A stretch of DNA of 64,000 nt from NCBI RefSeq assembly GCF_014838825.1, contig NZ_JACYMO010000007.1, positions 1 through 64,000 on the forward strand, given 5' to 3'. The position numbers were made by a program, and so were the translations under genes. The notes under the pieces are model-generated. The model worked only from the letters and a program-made list of their open reading frames with translations. It had not been told where the DNA came from and made no database searches. Below, in pieces: positions 34,511 to 43,202 of this stretch; the first letter of the stretch is position 1, and the number at the start of each line of letters is the position of its first letter. The DNA comes from Erwinia persicina (lineage in GTDB: Bacteria > Pseudomonadota > Gammaproteobacteria > Enterobacterales > Enterobacteriaceae).

Positions 34511-35209
34511 TTACGCTTTTTTGGGAAATGAAGAGGTATCGACGTAATATTTCTTAAAATTTCCGTGATCAATATAAACTCTTATTTTATCTTCCTTGAT
34601 ATACGATGACGGATCGTAATAAAAGTTATCACTATTGAACACGTATACAGTATTACTCAACGGGTCAAGCCACTGGCAAACAATTATCCACGGAGAACGG
34701 CCGTTAAACTGGATCGTCTCATTCAGTGCCACACCAACGATTTCAGCGTCAACGGGACGGCCGTTATGAACCAGTTTGGCATAACGACTGCCTCTGCCTG
34801 TCACTCTGATGCCGATAAAGCTTATAAACAAAATAACAGCGGATACACCGCCAAACACCATTGAAGGAAGGTACAGCCGGGCCTTATCGTCAACTTTAGC
34901 GGTTTCAGGACGATCGCTGAGATAGAGGATATCTATGCCATCACTAAATGCGTTGCGATAAGAATTGCTGTTGGACGAGGATTCAAATACGTTAGTTTTC
35001 CCTTTATTATCAACAAAGGTCACTTCCGTATACCACTTGCCTGATGAAGCGTTGTCGCTGCGGCTAAAGCGCAGGTCGGTCACTTTCCCCTGAGTATGGA
35101 TAGCGTTTGCCTGAAACTGATAAGCGTCAAAAGCAAGGTAACCACTGACCCCCGCCAAAATAAGTCCCAGCAGCAGCATAATGCGAAAGATCAGTTTCAT
35201 TTTACTCAT
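34511..35209 (-). CDS. DUF3592-type membrane protein
   Basis: 232 residues with one N-terminal transmembrane helix (FRIMLLLGLILAGVSGYLAF) and a second near residue 115-137 (MVFGGVSAVILFISFIGIRV), separated by a beta-rich extracytoplasmic segment with WYTEVTFVD. A second beta segment follows (IIVCQWLDP, VYVFNSDNFYYD). This is the DUF3592 layout. Such genes are frequent beside type VI effector and vgrG genes and may act in immunity, but the function is not established. Base composition is more AT-rich than the flanking secretion genes. Confidence 0.75.
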   Translation of the reverse strand: MSKMKLIFRIMLLLGLILAGVSGYLAFDAYQFQANAIHTQGKVTDLRFSRSDNASSGKWYTEVTFVDNKGKTNVFESSSNSNSYRNAFSDGIDILYLSDRPETAKVDDKARLYLPSMVFGGVSAVILFISFIGIRVTGRGSRYAKLVHNGRPVDAEIVGVALNETIQFNGRSPWIIVCQWLDPLSNTVYVFNSDNFYYDPSSYIKEDKIRVYIDHGNFKKYYVDTSSFPKKA

Positions 35210-35405
35210 GTTGTTCTCTTTTATTTTTTTAAAAATTCAACAATAGCGCGTACAGTTGAATGAGCTGTTCTTATTTCATTTTTCATCTCACCCTTCACCC
35301 CAGCAAACTTCCTTGTGCGGAAATCTTACCCCAGAACGGTTCTGCAGAACAGTTCTGCTATCGGGGAGTCATGGCCAGGATGAATGACAGCTGGCATTTT
35401 ATACC

Positions 35406-35600
35406 TTATGAGACATCTCTGATAAAAGCAGGCAGGTTAATATTTTTTCGGAAAGCGCAGTGATATTTAAATGATATTTTTGGAAATTTATCCAGCTGCC
35501 GGCGAAGTTGGCAAAACTTTTTCTGCGCCCCGCAGGCGTGCAGATCCAGCCGGATATTAACGCGCGCTTTTGGGATCTCATTCTGATAAGAGTTGCTCAT
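35406..35600 (-). pseudogene. tssB 5' fragment
   Basis: The ATG at 35600 has a good ribosome-binding site (AGGAAAG). The first ~28 residues (MSNSYQNEIPKARVNIRLDL, then HACGAQKK) match the N-terminus of the TssB sheath protein of enterobacterial type VI systems. After GAQKK the sequence is unrelated and stops after 36 more codons. TssB normally starts the operon, so this marks the original 5' end of the collapsed locus. Confidence 0.7.
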
Positions 35601-36229
35601 TTTCTTTCCTGTAAAAATGGACACAGAAAGCAGGCGTTACGCACACTTTCCTTGTGTGTACAGGCGGGACTATATAGCAGTCTGTTTAATGTGAGCAATA
35701 TGAAACGGTGCGCAATACGATCTGATTTATATAGGAATTTTCTTGAAATTTAATTTAAGTTACTGAAAGAAAGGGTTAACCTTTCTCCTCAATACGGTGA
35801 AAAAATGCCATCCCCTTTGCTGAATTTCAGGAATAAGGACGATTTTCAGGGTGTTTAATCACGCCGGATTAACTGTTTCATTAGATGGCATTTATGAAAG
35901 AGGATACTCATCACACGCGCTGTGATAACGCTATCGTGTTACTCTGTCTTGCGCAGGCGCAGGTGGCAGAGCGAGTTACGTACGCAAAGCCTGTCGGCGA
36001 GTAAAAAATTAACTCCTTTACATTTCAACCAGTTGCAATAGCAGCCAGCTGAAATCCGATCTCTTTTCGCGCTTTTTTGCTGTTAAGAAAGTCAGATCAG
36101 CAAATTTTTCATAAACTCATCTGCGTTAACCATTTGATCCGCTGACCACGAAGAAGACAGCGGTAACTGATTTTTTTACTGAACTGGCAACGCAAACGTT
36201 GGTTGTTGGCTGAAAAAAAGGGAAAAAGC
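35601..36229. other. Intergenic region between tssB remnant and mscS-like gene
   Basis: About 630 bp without a gene. It should contain the ancestral type VI promoter (minus strand) and the promoter for the mechanosensitive channel gene (plus strand). No tRNA or strong inverted repeat is visible. Confidence 0.4.
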
Positions 36230-37294
36230 ATGCTAATGATATTCGGTGAGTTCTCTGGTGCGCCATCCTGGGTGCCTGCGGTATTGCTCGTCACGCTCTC
36301 ATTTGCATTGGGTTTCCTGGCCCGATTTATATTACTCAGGTTCATCCGCTACTGGCAGAGTCGTGACAGAAAGTTGTTCAAATCTCTTGAAAAGCATCTG
36401 CGTGGCTCCCTGTTTCTTTTCATACCCTTACTGCTTATTAATGTAGGGATTAATTACATTGATATTCACCCGGGCTCCCTCTCGCTTATCACCACCGTGA
36501 TCAACATCTTTATTATCTTATCATTCTGCTCTGTGTTAATCCGGCTGACCAATGTGGCGCAGGATATGCTGTTTATACGCTATGATATTAATCTTTCGAA
36601 TAATCTTCGGGCGCGTAAAATCCGTACGCAGATCATGTACGTAAAAAAGGTTGCTATCGTACTGCTGGTTCTGTTCTGCCTTTCCCTGATTCTGCTCAGT
36701 ATCCCCGGGGTACGAAAATTTGGTACCACCATCCTGGCCGGTGCCGGGGTTGCCGGGATCATCATTGGTTTTGCTCTGCAGAAGTCGTTGGTTAACCTGT
36801 TTGCCGGCATTCAGATAGCCTTTACGCAACCGATAAAAATTGATGATGCGGTAGTGGTTGAAAATGAATGGGGCTGGATTGAGGAGATAAACCTGACGTA
36901 TGTTGTTGTGCGTATCTGGGACCTGCGCCGGCTGGTTCTGCCTATAACCTACTTTACAGAAAATGCCTTCCAGAACTGGACGCGCAATAACGCACAAATA
37001 TTAGGTTCGGTTTTTCTTTACCTGGATTATTCCATGCCGCTGGATCCCCTGCGTAAGCATTTCGAAAAAATCCTCAGTGAAACAAAACTCTGGGATCAGC
37101 AGACTCAGGTACTCCAGGTCACCGATACCACGGACAAAACCATGACGATCAGATTATTGATGACGGCACAGAACTCCCCTACGGCCTGGGATTTACGCTG
37201 CCACGTGCGGGAAAAAATGATTGAGTTTATTCAGCAAAATTATCCGCAGAGTCTGCCTCACGTCAGGGCAACACTGACCGGGCCCGGTGTGTGA
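36230..37294 (+). CDS. MscS-family mechanosensitive channel
   Basis: 354 residues from ATG 36230 (GGGAAAAAGC upstream; a second ATG two codons later is also possible). There are four to five hydrophobic helices, then the pore-lining helix and beta domain typical of MscS: TTILAGAGVAGIIIGFALQK followed by SLVNLFAGIQIAFTQPIKID, then IEEINLTYVVVRIWDLRRLV and the FTENAFQNWTR segment. Closest in layout to small inner-membrane MscS homologues such as YbdG. Relieves hypo-osmotic stress by opening on membrane tension. Confidence 0.88.
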   Translation: MLMIFGEFSGAPSWVPAVLLVTLSFALGFLARFILLRFIRYWQSRDRKLFKSLEKHLRGSLFLFIPLLLINVGINYIDIHPGSLSLITTVINIFIILSFCSVLIRLTNVAQDMLFIRYDINLSNNLRARKIRTQIMYVKKVAIVLLVLFCLSLILLSIPGVRKFGTTILAGAGVAGIIIGFALQKSLVNLFAGIQIAFTQPIKIDDAVVVENEWGWIEEINLTYVVVRIWDLRRLVLPITYFTENAFQNWTRNNAQILGSVFLYLDYSMPLDPLRKHFEKILSETKLWDQQTQVLQVTDTTDKTMTIRLLMTAQNSPTAWDLRCHVREKMIEFIQQNYPQSLPHVRATLTGPGV

Positions 37295-37581
37295 TGGGCG
37301 ATCACAGACGTGATTCATCACTGGGGTTGGAGACTGACTAAAGACAGCGGATCGAAAAGTTATCACGCCTCATCCGGCAAGGCCCCCCCTGGCCCCGCGC
37401 TACCTGCTCCCTTTGTTAACAGCAAAGGTCAGCGATACTGGCGCTGACCGAATGGCCGGACTGGGGGTAACTGCTGTTACTGTATAGGAGGCGGGCTCAG
37501 GGCGAATCTTACGCAGCGTCACGTCAGCTCAGTCGGTGATGCCGGAGAGTTCACCCGGGACGGGAAAGGGCTAAGGAAGGC

Positions 37582-37788
37582 TCACGGTTTCTTAAGCCTG
37601 TCAGAAATGAGGCGTTCCGCTGCTGCACAGGTTTGCTTCATTCCATCAACAGATTCACTCTCACGCTGGTTCAGGGCCGCCACCAGAGTGTCAGAGTCTA
37701 ATGGCTGACCCGACTTCAGCAGAGATGAAACGGTACGCCCTATCACCGCATGGATCCTGTCCATTTTTAACTTATCATCAGCGTTCAA
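37582..37788 (-). CDS. Small AriR/YmgC-like protein
   Basis: 68 residues, starting at TTG 37788 with GAGGA seven bases upstream; an ATG eight codons in has no comparable site. The core IHAVIGRTVSSLLKSGQPLDSDTLVAALNQ follows the pattern of the AriR/YcgZ connector-protein family, and is closest to the gene at 57212-57421 (IYAVIGRAVSELITAKQPLD). These proteins act on Rcs signalling, biofilm and acid response in E. coli. The role here is inferred from the family. Confidence 0.65.
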   Translation of the reverse strand: MNADDKLKMDRIHAVIGRTVSSLLKSGQPLDSDTLVAALNQRESESVDGMKQTCAAAERLISDRLKKP

Positions 37789-37896
37789 TCAGCATTCCTC
37801 AACCTGCTTATCTGACAGGCAATCGCAGCCTGAAGTCACTTCTGTCCTGACGGTATCGGTTCTCAACGTGCAGGATGCTGGAAGAGAGTGTGATGA

Positions 37897-38391
37897 TCAT
37901 TCCAGAGCATGGGTCAGTTTCTTGCGCAGCGCTGTAATCCGTACAGTCAGGTCAGACAACTCTTCATACGGCGTGTCCATTACCGAGACCATATCTGCAG
38001 GCACACCGGCCGCTTTAACCCTGAGCTGGTGTCCCTGCTCCGTTAGCGAAATAAGTACCCTGCGCTCATCGCCACCCAGGTCACGTTTCCTGGCGATCAA
38101 GCCGGAGACTTCAAGTCTCTTCAGCAGCTGACTGAGCGTACCGGAATCCAGGCAAACGCGAGCGCCAATGTCAGACACCGTGACATTGTCCGTTTGCCAG
38201 AGTGCCAGCAAAACCAGATATTGCGGGTACGTCAGGCCGATAGGCTTCAGTCGCGACTGATAGAGTTTGGTCATGGCCAGTGAGGCAGAATAAAGCGCAA
38301 AACAGAGAAATTGATCGACCGTCACCGGTGCATCTGTAATGGCAGAAGCCTCATCCGCGTCATCTGTTTCATGGTTAACATCGTTACACAT
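37897..38391 (-). CDS. MarR-family regulator, OhrR-like
   Basis: About 164 residues from ATG 38391; a longer N-terminus is possible. The FLCFALYSASLAM segment with its conserved Cys (about residue 30) matches the peroxide-sensing cysteine of OhrR. LKPIGLTYPQYLVLLALW, VCLDSGTLSQLLKRLE and DERRVLISLTEQG give the MarR winged helix. OhrR represses organic hydroperoxide resistance genes until the Cys is oxidised. No ohr gene lies next to it in this window, so the target may be elsewhere. Confidence 0.85.
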   Translation of the reverse strand: MCNDVNHETDDADEASAITDAPVTVDQFLCFALYSASLAMTKLYQSRLKPIGLTYPQYLVLLALWQTDNVTVSDIGARVCLDSGTLSQLLKRLEVSGLIARKRDLGGDERRVLISLTEQGHQLRVKAAGVPADMVSVMDTPYEELSDLTVRITALRKKLTHALE

Positions 38392-38650
38392 TGAGGATCC
38401 AAATCTGATGGCGAACGGGGTGCCTTTCTGCTGCACATCGTGGCGGGCTGACACAGCAGGATGGCCCCTGCTCTTCCCGGCCCCGGTCCGAAAAAGGCAT
38501 CATGACGAGAGCCGCAGGCTTCGCCCTTGCATAAGCCTGCGAAGTATTGAATCAAGTCTAATTGATGTCAATCTAATTTATCAGAACACGTCCCTGTTTT
38601 CTGACAAATCAGTGAGGGTGAGAACGAGGGAATATGACCTCCGGGCTGAA

Positions 38651-38965
38651 TCACTTGCTCTGCTTTGCCGCGCAGCGCAGGACGTTATTCATGACCTCGA
38701 TAATACGTCCTACTGCCATCAGGTCAGCCGCCAGCAACACATCGGTGCGCACCACGACATCCATCAGTTCAGCGTCATTCATGTGATGCTGAATACCGGT
38801 GTAGAGACGCATCAGATGCACCCAGTTGTTTGCAAAGGTGTCCAGGCTCAGATACTCCCCTTCACTAAGCTGCTTCATCAGAAAATTCACGTCACTTTTG
38901 AGCGCACAGATACGTGAGAGAAGATCTTCTGACGAGGACGATGCCGGCATTTCTGCAGGCCTCAT
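38651..38965 (-). CDS. Hypothetical protein coupled to chemoreceptor gene
   Basis: 104 residues, with the start overlapping the chemoreceptor stop by ATGA, so the two are translationally coupled. Predicted all-helical, with a coiled segment ([19 protein letters not shown]) and a second amphipathic helix ([17 protein letters not shown]). No recognised family, signal peptide or membrane segment. The coupling suggests an accessory role to the chemoreceptor. Confidence 0.65.
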   Translation of the reverse strand: MRPAEMPASSSSEDLLSRICALKSDVNFLMKQLSEGEYLSLDTFANNWVHLMRLYTGIQHHMNDAELMDVVVRTDVLLAADLMAVGRIIEVMNNVLRCAAKQSK

Positions 38966-40506
38966 ACGCGAAATGTTTCCACCATGCCGCGTAGCGTATG
39001 GGCCTGTGCGGACAGAGATTGCGATGCGGTGGATGATTCCTCAACCAGGGCCGCGTTGCTCTGTGTGACGCCATCCATCTGGCTCACCGCAACGCTGACC
39101 TGCGAGATCCCCTGCATCTGCTCACCCGAGGAGAGTGAGATGTTGTCCATCGCGTCCGCCAGTTCGCTTACCATGCCTACTATTTTCAGAATACTGTCTC
39201 CGGTGCCGGTAGCCACTGTCACGCCGTTTTCTACCTGGCTCACCGCCTGTTCAATCAGGGCTTTAATATCGCGCGCCGCGTTAGCGCTGCGCTGTGCCAG
39301 CGTTCTTACCTCACCGGCGACGACGGCAAATCCCCGCCCCTCTTCCCCTGCGCGGGCGGCTTCAACGGCAGCGTTCAGCGCCAGAATGTTGGTCTGAAAG
39401 GCAATGCTCTCAATCACGCCCGTGATGTCGCGAACCTTCGTCGCACTGAGAGATATATCGTTCATCGTCTGCGACATGCGCTGTACGTCTTTCTCACCGG
39501 TACGGGCCAGCGTCGCCGTGGTCCGGGCCGTATCCGCCGTCTGCTGCGCACCCGCCGCATTACTTTTCACCGTCGCGCTAAGCTGTTCAATGCTGGCGGC
39601 CGTTTCCTGCAGCGCCGCAGCCTGCTGCTCGGTCCGCGAGGACAGTTCGGTATTGCCCTGCGATATTTCGTCTGCCGCCATAGCAACGGACACCGAGGAA
39701 TCCCTGATATCAGAGACCAGGCTACGCAGGCTGCCCTGCATGGTGGCCAGCGATGCCAGCAGGCTGCCCCTGTCGTGTCGCCGCAATGTGACCGGATAAG
39801 TGAGATCGCCGCCAGCAATAGCCGCAGCCAGTGCCTGTGCCTGAGCCGGTTCACCGCCCAGCTGGCGCATAAGTATGCGTACCGTCAGATAACAGGTCGC
39901 CGCCGCCAGCAGGACGGACAATGCAGTAATAGCCATCAAAAGAGAGGCGGTACGTGAAGAACGGGCGCTGTTTTCAGCCACCGTATCGCGGCTCAGCTGC
40001 TTTTGTACGTCGGTCAGTTGATTCAGTGCTTCCAGCAGTTCTTTCTGCGCGGGGCGAGCCGTGATCAGCAGGTATGCCGTGGCGTCGTTTTTACGGTTTT
40101 CCAGCCCCATTTTGCCTGCCGTCATCAGGGTAGAAAGTGCCGCAGACTCTGCGGATAACGTCCGCCCCAATGCTGCCTTCCCGCGGGCAGAGACATGGGA
40201 TGACATACTGTTTTCCAACGCTTCACGTGTCTGAATATAAGCATCACGCTGTTTAACCAGGCGCTGCCACTCCGGCTGCATCTGCTGCGGGTCCGTTATC
40301 AGAGCCAGGTTGCGTACGGCAATGGCCATATCGCGCGCACTCCCCCGCATATCCAGCACCAGCGCGAAACGCTTCATCTTCACATCAACGGTATCATTCA
40401 TGCCATCACGGGCATGCCAGAGCGCGTTAATAGCAATACTGGTGCACATTATAAAAAGCAAAATAATCAGGCCAAAGCCTGCAGTCAGTCGCGTTGCAAT
40501 TTTCAT
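38962..40506 (-). CDS. Methyl-accepting chemotaxis protein
   Basis: 514 residues from ATG 40506 (AGAAGA upstream). An N-terminal transmembrane helix ([20 protein letters not shown]), a four-helix-bundle periplasmic sensor (about 40-190) and a second transmembrane helix ([20 protein letters not shown]) precede a HAMP domain ([20 protein letters not shown]). The signalling tip [20 protein letters not shown] and the following [14 protein letters not shown] are fully conserved. The C-terminus ends ETFRV with no NWETF-type CheR tether. Ligand unknown; an orphan receptor apart from the coupled small gene downstream. Confidence 0.95.
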   Translation of the reverse strand: MKIATRLTAGFGLIILLFIMCTSIAINALWHARDGMNDTVDVKMKRFALVLDMRGSARDMAIAVRNLALITDPQQMQPEWQRLVKQRDAYIQTREALENSMSSHVSARGKAALGRTLSAESAALSTLMTAGKMGLENRKNDATAYLLITARPAQKELLEALNQLTDVQKQLSRDTVAENSARSSRTASLLMAITALSVLLAAATCYLTVRILMRQLGGEPAQAQALAAAIAGGDLTYPVTLRRHDRGSLLASLATMQGSLRSLVSDIRDSSVSVAMAADEISQGNTELSSRTEQQAAALQETAASIEQLSATVKSNAAGAQQTADTARTTATLARTGEKDVQRMSQTMNDISLSATKVRDITGVIESIAFQTNILALNAAVEAARAGEEGRGFAVVAGEVRTLAQRSANAARDIKALIEQAVSQVENGVTVATGTGDSILKIVGMVSELADAMDNISLSSGEQMQGISQVSVAVSQMDGVTQSNAALVEESSTASQSLSAQAHTLRGMVETFRV

Positions 40507-40888
40507 CAATCTTCTCAGGACAGTTAACGTAGTGACCCTGTATCGGCAGCAACAGCGTACAACATAAGGGTTGAGCAAAATTAAATTGAACACAATCTAT
40601 CTTTCACAAATCACTGCCCCCCCGGGTGGGGGAATGCCTGACTGCCCCAGTGCGGCCCGGGGGACAGAGGCAACGAGGCAACTTCAATGCGTCAGGCTAA
40701 CGCGTATGCCCGTTCACCCCGTGTGGCGGGACTTAACTCTGGCGGAGTCAGGTTGAATTGACGGTGTTGAAAAAATAACGCACCTTTACCGGAGTTCGCC
40801 CGGCTGGCGGGATGCGCGTCGCGATACCACACCAGGACTGTGCGCCTGAGCCGGCCATCATGCTTTCGTGTCAAAAGGAGGTAAACAC
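40507..40888. other. Intergenic region between chemoreceptor and GNAT genes
   Basis: About 380 bp that should hold the chemoreceptor promoter and that of the plus-strand acetyltransferase. A run of seven C followed by GGGTGGGGG lies at about 40618-40632. No gene or terminator is identified. Confidence 0.35.
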
Positions 40889-41437
40889 ATGCCTGTGCCC
40901 GTGCTTAAAACCGAGCGCCTGATATTAAAACCGTTAGTCGCTGAAGATGCGCCACAGATTCAGACGATCTATCCACGCTGGGAGATTGTGCGTTACATGG
41001 TGGCCTCAGTTCCCTGGCCATACCCTGAGAACGGTGCAGAGCATTACGTCAATCACGTGGCGCTGCCGGCGATGGCAAAAGGCGAGGCCTGGGTCTGGAC
41101 AATCCGGCGGCGTAGCGATCCCGATAACCTGATAGGGCTTATCTGCCTGGATGATGAGAAGGATAATAACCGGGGATTCTGGCTGGTGCCGGAATGGCAG
41201 GGGCAGGGATTAATGCGGGAAGCCAGTATTAAGGTGACAGATTACTGGTTTAATACCTTAAACAGGCCCGTGCTGCGGGCACCCAAAGCGGCCGAAAACA
41301 GTCGTTCCCGGCATATTTCTGTCGGCAGTGGTATGCGCCTGATCAGAACGGAAAAAAAGGAGTATGTCTGCGGATGGCTTCCCTCAGAGCTATGGGAAAT
41401 CACCCGCGATGAATGGAACGCTCAGCGCCAGCGCTGA
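40889..41437 (+). CDS. GNAT-family N-acetyltransferase (RimJ/RimL type)
   Basis: 182 residues from ATG 40889, chosen for the near-perfect AAGGAGGT site just upstream. LKTERLILKPLVAEDAPQI is the typical opening of RimJ/RimL acetyltransferases, and the acetyl-CoA loop appears as FWLVPEWQGQGLMREAS. Substrate unknown, probably a protein N-terminus or a small molecule. Monocistronic. Confidence 0.85.
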   Translation: MPVPVLKTERLILKPLVAEDAPQIQTIYPRWEIVRYMVASVPWPYPENGAEHYVNHVALPAMAKGEAWVWTIRRRSDPDNLIGLICLDDEKDNNRGFWLVPEWQGQGLMREASIKVTDYWFNTLNRPVLRAPKAAENSRSRHISVGSGMRLIRTEKKEYVCGWLPSELWEITRDEWNAQRQR

Positions 41438-41455
41438 GACGGTTGCCTGGTGCGG

Positions 41456-42580
41456 TTAAAGCTGCTTTTCATACAGCCGGTAACGCTTATAAGCAACAGC
41501 TCCAATACGTTCCAGCATCGTGCGCATCCCGCTGTTTGCCTCTAAAATCCACGACATTTCCAGCGCATCTATGTGACGCCGGGCAAAGGGATCACGCAGC
41601 GCTTCGATCAACAGCAGTGCCATGACTGGTCCACTGCGGCTGAACTGATACTCCTGCCGCACCCCCATTAGCGGCACCCGGGCGGTGCGCACACCGCTGA
41701 CCTTCAGTCGCCACAGCAGCTTTGCCCAACCGAACGGCAGCATTCGCCCCTTTAAACCGGCAATAGCCTCATTGATATTGGGCAAGCCGACGATAAAGGC
41801 GCAGGGGTTGCCTTCCACTTCAGCAATATAAATCATATCGTCGGGTACGAGGAATTTTAACTGGTCACCCATGACGGCGAACTCCCGTTCGGTAAAGGGC
41901 ACAAATCCCCAGTTATTCTGCCAGCCGGAGTTAAAAATCTGTCGCATAATCTGCATTTCCTGGCTGAACTGCTTACGATTAAGGCGGCGGATAGTCACTT
42001 TCTGCCGCACTTTATCCATCAGACGGTTTAATGACGGGGAAAAATACAGATCGGTACGGCGCATCCAGTAAGCCAGCAAATCGGTACCCTGAGTATATCC
42101 CTGCTGTTCTACTGCGGCAGCATAATAGGGTTTACCGTGAGGCATCATCGCCGACGGCGGCGTATCGAATCCCTCAATCAGCAGGCCACTTTCCTGGTTA
42201 ATATTCAGACTGAAGGGGCCGCTAATGTTTGTCGCGCCTCTGGCTTTCAGCCATGCTTCTGCCGTCTGGAATAATAAGCTGAACACCGATGGATCGTGAA
42301 TGGCCTCTATCATGCCAAAATGGCCGGTATCTTCACCATATAACTCACGATGTAACGTATCGATTTGCGCCGTTATTCGCCCGACAACAACCTCTCCTTT
42401 TCTGGCAATCCAGGCCTGCCATTCAATATGTTCTTTCGCCGGATTTTTATCAGAAAGATGTTCCGCACGCTCCATATATAAGGGATCAATCCAGTGAGGA
42501 TCGTCAGCATACAAGGTAGAAGCAAAATTTATAAATGCCTTAAACTGCTGCCTGGTATCAACTTTTTCAATGTGGATCAT
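41456..42580 (-). CDS. GNAT acyltransferase, putative bacterial ceramide synthase
   Basis: 374 residues with the GNAT-like acyltransferase fold: FINFASTLYADDPHWIDP at the N-terminus, ISGPFSLNINQESGLLIEGF mid-protein, and IYIAEVEGNPCAFIVGLPN near residue 250. This is the layout of the bacterial ceramide synthase described in Caulobacter (CCNA_01212), an enzyme unrelated to eukaryotic ceramide synthases. It N-acylates the long-chain base made by serine palmitoyltransferase. The gene is divergent from an operon for acyl-AMP ligase, reductase, acyl carrier protein and serine palmitoyltransferase, which strongly supports the assignment. Residue-level catalysis cannot be read from sequence alone. 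Confidence 0.72.
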   Translation of the reverse strand: MIHIEKVDTRQQFKAFINFASTLYADDPHWIDPLYMERAEHLSDKNPAKEHIEWQAWIARKGEVVVGRITAQIDTLHRELYGEDTGHFGMIEAIHDPSVFSLLFQTAEAWLKARGATNISGPFSLNINQESGLLIEGFDTPPSAMMPHGKPYYAAAVEQQGYTQGTDLLAYWMRRTDLYFSPSLNRLMDKVRQKVTIRRLNRKQFSQEMQIMRQIFNSGWQNNWGFVPFTEREFAVMGDQLKFLVPDDMIYIAEVEGNPCAFIVGLPNINEAIAGLKGRMLPFGWAKLLWRLKVSGVRTARVPLMGVRQEYQFSRSGPVMALLLIEALRDPFARRHIDALEMSWILEANSGMRTMLERIGAVAYKRYRLYEKQL

Positions 42581-43202
42581 AACAACCTTATCAGTGGGTT
42601 ATTCACGAAATAATACAATAAACCGGTCATCATTCCCGACGCAGCGGTTTATTGCTGTATATCCCAGGCAGCGTCATAAAATGAAAAAAGCGTTAAATGA
42701 TAAAAAAGTTTTTTTTAGTCGTTCTGCTATCTTACCCTTGCAACCGCATAGCGTAATTTATTGTGATGAATATTGTCATCACCTTGTCATGCTTTTTACT
42801 GAATTCAATATGTTACAGAAATTATCTGAATGGGCATGGCTATTTTTACCACTAAATGCGTTTAATCACATTCGTGTAAAACTAACCATACACATTTAAA
42901 AAACTAAGCGTCATAATAATCCCACGATATTAACTGAGAAGACTTTCATGTACAGGGCTTATCCGGCCAATCGCGATATCATTATATCAACGGGTCTCTC
43001 CCCCACTCATCAGTATGCGGTCGCGCACCTGCGGATATAGCTATCCGTGTAAAGCTCGCGCGAGGCCTGCGGGAGGTTAACCATTAAAATTACAATTAAA
43101 TACATACCTTAATCTAATGTCATTTTAGAAAAATTATTGCGAGTTTTTTACAAAGACCTCTATTCCCCGTAGCTATCTGTACTTTTTGGCGGTTTTTAAT
43201 CT
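42581..43202. promoter_or_regulatory. Divergent promoter region of the sphingolipid genes
   Basis: About 620 bp, clearly more AT-rich than its flanks, between the divergent ceramide-synthase-like and acyl-AMP-ligase genes. It should contain both promoters. A 109-codon open frame at 42570-42899 has no homologue-like features and is not believed. No clear operator repeat was found. Confidence 0.45.

Noticed and set aside
36230-37294. Possible link of the MscS-like channel to the type VI remnant
   Set aside because: It is on the opposite strand with a long gap, and mechanosensitive channels are not type VI components.
42570-42899. A 109-codon plus-strand open frame in the divergent promoter region
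   Set aside because: Composition is AT-rich and unlike neighbours, it overlaps the ceramide-synthase-like start, and it has no recognisable domain.
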